From an uncultured Oscillibacter sp. (GTDB lineage Bacteria > Bacillota > Clostridia > Oscillospirales > Oscillospiraceae): 46,914 nucleotides of DNA. The stretch spans positions 1 to 46,914 of the forward strand of contig CATNDT010000004.1 in NCBI GenBank assembly GCA_950097035.1, given 5' to 3'. A program made the position numbers and the translations under genes. The notes beneath the pieces are model-generated. The model was not told where the DNA came from. It saw nothing but the letters and a program-made list of their open reading frames with translations, and searched no databases. This document shows positions 42,846 through 46,914 of this stretch, one piece after another (the first letter of the stretch is position 1; the number at the start of each line of letters is the position of its first letter).

Positions 42846-42870
42846 GCACTAATTACCCACTTTTCCCCAC
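42846..42870 (-). promoter_or_regulatory. MraZ operator (GTGGG direct repeats)
   Basis: Minus strand: GTGGG (42866-42870), five bases, GTGGG (42856-42860), five bases, AGTGC (42846-42850, degenerate). The 10-base period is that of MraZ boxes and the site begins about ten bases downstream of the -10 box, over the likely transcription start. Confidence 0.75.
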
Positions 42871-42880
42871 CAGTGTTTTT

Positions 42881-42909
42881 AGTATACGCAGAAGTGACCT
42901 AAATTGCAA
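42881..42909 (-). promoter_or_regulatory. Sigma-A promoter of the division cluster
   Basis: Minus-strand TTGCAA (42904-42909), 17-base spacer, TATACT (42881-42886). It drives mraZ and probably the genes to ftsQ. The 42786-43169 stretch has no gene; it holds this promoter, the MraZ operator and the hairpin at 43025-43064. Confidence 0.8.
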
Positions 42910-43024
42910 GAATTTTTTTTCGAGTGAAAAGCGCTAAAAATTGCAAAAAACGCCCACTTTTCCGCAAAACCGCACTTTTCAAACAGGTGTTCTATTGATT
43001 TTTCGCTGGTTGACGTAAAAACAG

Positions 43025-43064
43025 AGCCACCTGCAGGCACAAAATCTTGTGTTTGCAGGTGGCT
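43025..43064 (-). terminator. Long hairpin after the coiled-coil gene
   Basis: AGCCACCTGCA pairs perfectly with TGCAGGTGGCT (43025-43035 with 43054-43064) and the stem continues through CACAA/TTGTG with two G-T pairs. TTTTC follows on plus and CTCTGTTTTT on minus, so it ends the rsmD-coaD unit and shields mraZ. Confidence 0.75.
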
Positions 43065-43169
43065 TTTCAACCTTGAAAACCCAGATATAGATTTTTCCCA
43101 AAAGTTCCCGAAAATTTTCCGTCGTTTTTAACAAATTTTTTCCATTATGGTCTACCGGTTTAACAAGGG

Positions 43170-43697
43170 CTATTCCTTACCGGCGGGGCTGTCCGGATCG
43201 TTTTTGCCGTCCAGCCTGTCCCGCATTTCCTGAGTAGCGGCGGCAGAGGCCGTGCGGAAGCGAATGCGGGACTGTTTTACCTCGTCCAGCGCGGCCTGTA
43301 CCGCCTCCTCAGTGCGGGCCAGGGCGTCCTCGGCGTATTCATTGGCCACCCGGTACAGCTGGCGGGACCGCTCCTCCGCACGCCCGACGATCTGACGGGC
43401 CTTCTCTTTGGCGGCGGAGGTCACCTCACTTTCAGAGACCTTCGTCTTGGCATCCAGCTCGGCCTGGCGCATAATGCGCTCCACGTCCCGCTTGGTCTCC
43501 TCCACAAACTTGTCTCTGGCGGCCAGCAGCTCCTGGGCCCGCTTGATCTCTGCGGGCAGCTGCGCACGCAGTTCCTCCAGCAGGTCCAGTATCTCGTCCC
43601 GGTCCACCAGGCTCATATTGGGCTTCAGCGCCGGAGACTTGGCGTCCTCGATACGCTCAAAGATCATGTCGATCAAACGGTTGATATCACTGGCCAT
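43170..43697 (-). CDS. Coiled-coil protein, ATP-synthase-b/DivIVA-like, unknown function
   Basis: A 175-residue soluble, highly charged protein that is nearly all helix. Residues 40-150 read as one long coiled coil rich in Ala, Glu, Arg and Lys (ELLAARDKFVEETKRDVERI), like V/F-type ATPase stalk or DivIVA-type segments. The start MASDINRLIDMIFERIEDAK and PNMSLVDRDEILDLLEELR are recurrent in proteins encoded beside coaD in clostridia. It begins six bases after coaD. I cannot assign a function; a structural role in division or envelope positioning is possible only as inference. Confidence 0.75.
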   Translation of the reverse strand: MASDINRLIDMIFERIEDAKSPALKPNMSLVDRDEILDLLEELRAQLPAEIKRAQELLAARDKFVEETKRDVERIMRQAELDAKTKVSESEVTSAAKEKARQIVGRAEERSRQLYRVANEYAEDALARTEEAVQAALDEVKQSRIRFRTASAAATQEMRDRLDGKNDPDSPAGKE

Positions 43698-43703
43698 ATG
43701 TCC

Positions 43704-44195
43704 CTATCCTTTCTCATTGTCCATGATCTCCCGCACCATGGGCACAACGGACATGGGCAGGTATTTTTCCATTGGCTGGCGGTAGCGGATCATCTCCCGC
43801 ACCATGGAAGAGCTGAAATGCTGATATTCCTGCCCCGCAGGCAGCAGCAGTGTCTCCAGCCAGGGGTAAATCCCCCGGTTGATCAGCGCCATCTGATATT
43901 CCACATCAAAGTCCGTGGCGTTCCGCACGCCCCGCACAATCACCGTAGCCCCGTGGTCCCTGGCAAAATCCGCCAGTAAACCGGGCCAGAGCTCCACCTC
44001 CACGTTAGGCAGCTCCGCCACAGCGGCGCGTACCAGCCGCAGTTTTTGCTCCGGCGTAAACATCTGGTTTTGCTTTTCCGCATTGGGACTGACGCAGACC
44101 ACCACGCGGTCAAAGCAGGCGGCAGCCCGCCGGATCACATCCAGATGCCCCAGGGTAATGGGGTCGAAGCTGCCTGAACAAATAGCTGTTCTCAT
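43704..44195 (-). CDS. coaD: Phosphopantetheine adenylyltransferase CoaD
   Basis: A 163-residue nucleotidyltransferase making dephospho-CoA from 4'-phosphopantetheine and ATP, a late step of CoA synthesis. The start has the T/HxGH-type loop GSFDPITLGHLDVI; RGVRNATDFDVEYQMA and the ATP-binding SSSMVRE are conserved. It overlaps the rsmD stop codon by four bases (ATGA), a common rsmD-coaD arrangement. Length is standard. Confidence 0.97.
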   Translation of the reverse strand: MRTAICSGSFDPITLGHLDVIRRAAACFDRVVVCVSPNAEKQNQMFTPEQKLRLVRAAVAELPNVEVELWPGLLADFARDHGATVIVRGVRNATDFDVEYQMALINRGIYPWLETLLLPAGQEYQHFSSSMVREMIRYRQPMEKYLPMSVVPMVREIMDNEKG

Positions 44196-44764
44196 GGGCG
44201 TTGTTCCTCGCTGTCCTCATTTCCGCCCCGGCGAAAGACGGTCAGGCCGATCTTTCCATAGCGGTAGGTCCGGTGCAGGCGGTAGGGCGCCTGCACCGGC
44301 TCCGGCAGCCTGTTTGCCGGGTGTTCCGCTACAATTATACCATGCGGATTCAAAATGTCAAACTCTGTCAGCGCCGCCAGCGCCTTCTCCAGCAGCCCCG
44401 TCTCATACGGCGGGTCCAGAAAGACCAGGTCAAAGGTCTCCTGCAGTCTTCGCAGGTACTCCATAGAGTCTCCCGTCACCACCTGCGCTCTGTTTTGCAG
44501 GTCTGTACAGGCCAGATTCTCCCGAATCAGCTTTACCGCGTCGCCCCGCCGGTCCACAAACACGGCGGAGGCCGCGCCCCGGCTGAGACACTCGATGCCC
44601 AGCTGTCCCGTCCCGGCAAAAAGGTCCAGTACCCGCCGCCCCTCAATGTCAAACTGGAGGATATTGAAAAGCCCCTCCTTCACCCGGTCGGTGGTGGGGC
44701 GGGTCTCCATCCCCTCCAGCTCCTTCAGCCGGCGGCCTCTGGCGGAGCCGGTGATCACGCGCAT
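44192..44764 (-). CDS. rsmD: 16S rRNA (guanine-966-N2) methyltransferase RsmD
   Basis: A 190-residue SAM-dependent methyltransferase acting on G966 of 16S rRNA. N-terminal MRVITGSARGRRLKELEG, the TTDRVKEGLFNIL segment, the SAM motif VLDLFAGTGQLGIECLSRGA and the catalytic FLDPPYETG are present. ATG 44764 has AAAGGAGG upstream; a longer in-frame start is not supported. It is first in the rsmD-coaD-coiled-coil unit behind the promoter at 44854-44882. Confidence 0.96.
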   Translation of the reverse strand: MRVITGSARGRRLKELEGMETRPTTDRVKEGLFNILQFDIEGRRVLDLFAGTGQLGIECLSRGAASAVFVDRRGDAVKLIRENLACTDLQNRAQVVTGDSMEYLRRLQETFDLVFLDPPYETGLLEKALAALTEFDILNPHGIIVAEHPANRLPEPVQAPYRLHRTYRYGKIGLTVFRRGGNEDSEEQRP

Positions 44765-44780
44765 GGCGGCCTCCTTTCTT

Positions 44781-44834
44781 GCCCGGGCGGCAATCCGCAC
44801 GGGCCCAGATCCACTGCCGCCCTCTTCGGGCGGC
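44781..44834 (-). other. Two hairpins in the rsmD leader
   Basis: GCCGCCC/GGGCGGC with a five-base loop (44816-44834) and GCCCG/CGGGC enclosing GCGG/CCGC (44781-44804) lie between the rsmD promoter and its ribosome site, in a leader of about 80 bases. They may tune rsmD translation. Confidence 0.4.
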
Positions 44835-44853
44835 TATACTTGCTTAATGTGTT

Positions 44854-44882
44854 ATTTTACGGCAAATGCCGCCGGTTTTCAA
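44854..44882 (-). promoter_or_regulatory. Sigma-A promoter of rsmD-coaD
   Basis: Minus-strand TTGAAA (44877-44882), 17-base spacer, TAAAAT (44854-44859). It is divergent from the asp23 promoter 37 bases away. Confidence 0.75.
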
Positions 44883-44918
44883 TAGGTTTTTCCGCATTTA
44901 CCCACAGTTTTTTGGGAC

Positions 44919-44947
44919 TTGTACTTTCTGGAAGAATCGTATATAAT
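44919..44947 (+). promoter_or_regulatory. Sigma-A promoter of asp23-fakA
   Basis: TTGTAC (44919-44924), 17-base spacer, TATAAT (44942-44947), about 70 bases upstream of the Asp23-family start codon. Confidence 0.8.
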
Positions 44948-45017
44948 AGAATTCCATAAATATGGACGCACTGGGGGCAACGCCCTCTGTCAACACCAGG
45001 AAAGAAAGGACGTTCTC

Positions 45018-45368
45018 ATGATTCAATTTAAATCTGATCAAGGTGAGATCTCCATCAGCAGCGCCGTGTTTTCCAACATCACAGGCATGGCTGCCACCAA
45101 CTGCTTTGGCGTTAAGGGCATGGCCTTCCGCTCTATGACCGACGGCCTGGTGCACCTGCTGCGGCGGGAGGCCATGAGCAAGGGCGTCAGCATCACCTAT
45201 AACGACGACAACTCCATCTCCATCGAACTCCACATCATTGTGGAAAACGGCGTAAATCTGCCCGCAGTCTGCCGCTCCATCATGAATGAGGTGCGCTATG
45301 TGGTCACCAGAAACACCGGCGTCCCCGTGAAGGCTGTGGACGTGTGCGTAGATTCCATGACCTTGTGA
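45018..45368 (+). CDS. Asp23/Gls24-family envelope-stress-type protein
   Basis: A 116-residue protein of the Asp23/DUF322 family. Segments such as GEISISSAVFSNITG, the GVSITYNDDNSISIELHIIV strand and VVTRNTGVPVKAVDVCVDSM are typical. Small relatives (YloU type) are encoded directly before the DAK-domain protein in many Firmicutes. ATG 45018 has AAAGGA seven bases upstream; residues encoded before it overlap the promoter. It lies 16 bases before fakA. No membrane anchor is present. Confidence 0.9.
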   Translation: MIQFKSDQGEISISSAVFSNITGMAATNCFGVKGMAFRSMTDGLVHLLRREAMSKGVSITYNDDNSISIELHIIVENGVNLPAVCRSIMNEVRYVVTRNTGVPVKAVDVCVDSMTL

Positions 45369-45384
45369 GAGAGGGGCGAGACGA

Positions 45385-46914
45385 ATGAAGGAACAAATCA
45401 CCGGCGCGCTGTTTAAGCAGATGGTGCTCCACGGCGCCGCCTCCATCTCCGCGCAAAAGCAGTCCATCAACGATCTGAACGTCTTTCCGGTACCCGACGG
45501 GGATACCGGCACCAACATGAGCATGACCATCGGCACCGCCGTGACGGAGCTGAAAAAGGCAGACCCCGCCACGGTGGATCAGGCCGCCTCCATCACGGCC
45601 TCTGCGCTGCTGCGGGGGGCTCGGGGCAACTCCGGCGTTATCCTCTCCCTGCTGTTCCGAGGCCTCTCCAAAAGCCTGAAGGGACAGGAGACCGCAGACG
45701 CCGCCGCCTTTGCCGCCGCCATGCAGCAAGGCGTCTCCTCCGCCTATAAGGCCGTGATGAAGCCCGCCGAGGGCACTGTGCTCACCGTTTCCCGCCTTGC
45801 CGCCAAGCGGGCCGTGGAGGCCGCCGCCCAGGAGCCGGACATCGAAAAGGTTTTAGAGGAGGCTATTCAGGAGGGGTACAACACCCTGGCCCAGACCACT
45901 GAGATGAACCCCGTTTTGAAAAAGGCCGGCGTGGTGGACGCCGGCGGCAAGGGCTATCTTCTGATTCTGGAAGGCATGCTGGCGGAGATGCGGGGCGAGC
46001 CCATGCCGGAACTGACAGAGGATGTCCCCCAGGAAAAGGCGGACTTCGCCGCCCTATCGGACGAGGAGATCACCTTCACCTTTGACACGGTGTTTATCGT
46101 CCGCAAGACAGTGACCAAACCGCTGGAGCCCCTGCGGGCCTACCTCGCCGGCATCGGCGACAGTCTGGTCATCGGCGAGGATGACGACGCTTTCAAGGTT
46201 CACGTCCATACCGACATTCCCGGCGCAGCCCTCACCGAGGCTCAGAAATACGGCACGCTGGAGCTGGCAAAGATCGAGAACATGCGCACCCAGTATGAGG
46301 ACATGGCCGCCGGCCGCAAGACCCACAGCGTGGACGACCTGGAGGCCGGAGAGGCGGCGCCGGAGGCCGCCGCACCCGCTTCCGAGGCAAGCAGCCACAA
46401 AGTGGCCCCGCCGGAAAAGCAGTACGGCTTTCTGGCCGTGTGCGCCGGCGCAGGGCTGGAGGCCGTGTTCAAAGACCTGGGGGCCGACGGCGTGGTGTCA
46501 GGCGGGCAGACCATGAACCCCTCCACCGAGGCCATTCTGGAGGGGGTGGACGCCATCCCCGCGGAGACGGTGTTTATCCTGCCCAACAACGGCAACATCA
46601 TCATGGCCGCCCAGCAGTGCGCCGCGCTGACCGAGAAAAAGGTGGTGGTCATCCCCAGCAAAACGGTGCCCCAGGGCATCACCGCCATGATGAACGTGGA
46701 CTTTGAGGCCCCGGCGGCGGAGGATATCGCCGCCGCCATGACCGAAAGCCTCTCCACCGTCACCACCGCCCAGGTGACTTACGCCGCCCGGGATTCCGAC
46801 TTTGACGGGTTCGACATCAAAGAGGGGGACTATCTGGCCCTGGAGGAGGGCAAGCTCTTCGGCACCGACGGCTCCCTTTTCACCCTGCTGGAGCGGCTGG
46901 CCGCCTCCGCCGTG
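45385..46914 (+). CDS. fakA: FakA-type DAK-domain fatty-acid kinase, 3' end outside window
   Basis: The first 510 residues of a YloV/FakA protein; the frame is open to the end of the window. FakA phosphorylates fatty acids bound to a FakB partner for membrane lipid synthesis. The N-terminal DAK2 domain has NVFPVPDGDTGTNMSMT (ATP/Mg binding) and GARGNSGVILS; the middle FVHV-type segment (KVHVHTDIPG) and the C-terminal DegV-like part (GGQTMNPSTEAIL, ILPNNGNIIMAAQQ) follow an Ala/Glu-rich linker at about 310-345. ATG 45385 lies after GAGGGGCGAG, 16 bases from the Asp23-family stop codon, so the two form an operon. Confidence 0.93.
   Translation, partial: MKEQITGALFKQMVLHGAASISAQKQSINDLNVFPVPDGDTGTNMSMTIGTAVTELKKADPATVDQAASITASALLRGARGNSGVILSLLFRGLSKSLKGQETADAAAFAAAMQQGVSSAYKAVMKPAEGTVLTVSRLAAKRAVEAAAQEPDIEKVLEEAIQEGYNTLAQTTEMNPVLKKAGVVDAGGKGYLLILEGMLAEMRGEPMPELTEDVPQEKADFAALSDEEITFTFDTVFIVRKTVTKPLEPLRAYLAGIGDSLVIGEDDDAFKVHVHTDIPGAALTEAQKYGTLELAKIENMRTQYEDMAAGRKTHSVDDLEAGEAAPEAAAPASEASSHKVAPPEKQYGFLAVCAGAGLEAVFKDLGADGVVSGGQTMNPSTEAILEGVDAIPAETVFILPNNGNIIMAAQQCAALTEKKVVVIPSKTVPQGITAMMNVDFEAPAAEDIAAAMTESLSTVTTAQVTYAARDSDFDGFDIKEGDYLALEEGKLFGTDGSLFTLLERLAASAV

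Noticed and set aside
42879-43070. 63-codon open frame upstream of mraZ on the minus strand
   Set aside because: It overlaps the mraZ promoter and a terminator hairpin and has no ribosome site.

Overview
The window is chromosomal DNA from a GC-rich, low-GC-type-phylum (Firmicutes) anaerobe that forms spores. Gene content and order (spoIVB, spoVD, a mraZ-led division/cell-wall cluster, asp23-fakA, an ANTAR-regulated eut operon) suggest the class Clostridia, probably an Oscillospiraceae/Ruminococcaceae-like gut bacterium. This placement is an inference from gene content; I could not run a phylogeny. MurE carries the DNPR motif expected of a meso-diaminopimelate wall.

Layout. 1-272: 3' end of a nucleoside (uridine-type) kinase. 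351-2974 (minus): cassette of a TetR regulator, a UPF0280/ApbE-like protein and an AEC-family permease behind a good sigma-A promoter. 3096-16510 (minus): a bacterial microcompartment operon for ethanolamine, read eutV, eutW, eutA, eutB, eutC, eutL, eutM, eutE, second eutM, eutT, pduL, eutN, pduS-like, pduT-like, eutS, eutP. Ethanolamine is split by EutBC (kept active by EutA, with adenosylcobalamin from EutT), acetaldehyde is oxidised by EutE to acetyl-CoA, and PduL makes acetyl-phosphate, inside a shell of EutL/M/N/S and PduT-like proteins. EutW/EutV is a two-component antitermination pair. A terminator overlapped by a two-hairpin antiterminator lies between eutW and eutA. No eutG, eutH, eutJ or eutQ is present.

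16638-21805 (minus): a compact four-gene operon, apparently a restriction-like defence or DNA-signalling cassette. It encodes a GHKL/MORC-type ATPase fused to a histidine-kinase-like module, a receiver-domain protein, an HNH nuclease and an N6-adenine methyltransferase. Its promoter contains a perfect inverted repeat. This is the strongest candidate for an undescribed system. 22067-28279 (plus): divergently transcribed giant membrane-anchored protein with about 48 YD-like repeats of about 33 residues, arranged in four-unit super-repeats.

28431-42785 (minus): sporulation, division and peptidoglycan genes in the order mraZ, rsmH, ftsL, spoVD, murE, mraY, ftsW, murG, murA, ftsQ, ftsZ, then spoIVB. 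ftsZ has its own promoter and terminator. murF, murD, murC, ftsA and ddl are not in the cluster. 43170-44764 (minus): rsmD, coaD and a coiled-coil protein gene. 45018-46914 (plus): an Asp23-family gene and the 5' part of fakA, divergent from rsmD, with facing sigma-A promoters between them. I saw no tRNA, rRNA, CRISPR array or insertion sequence.
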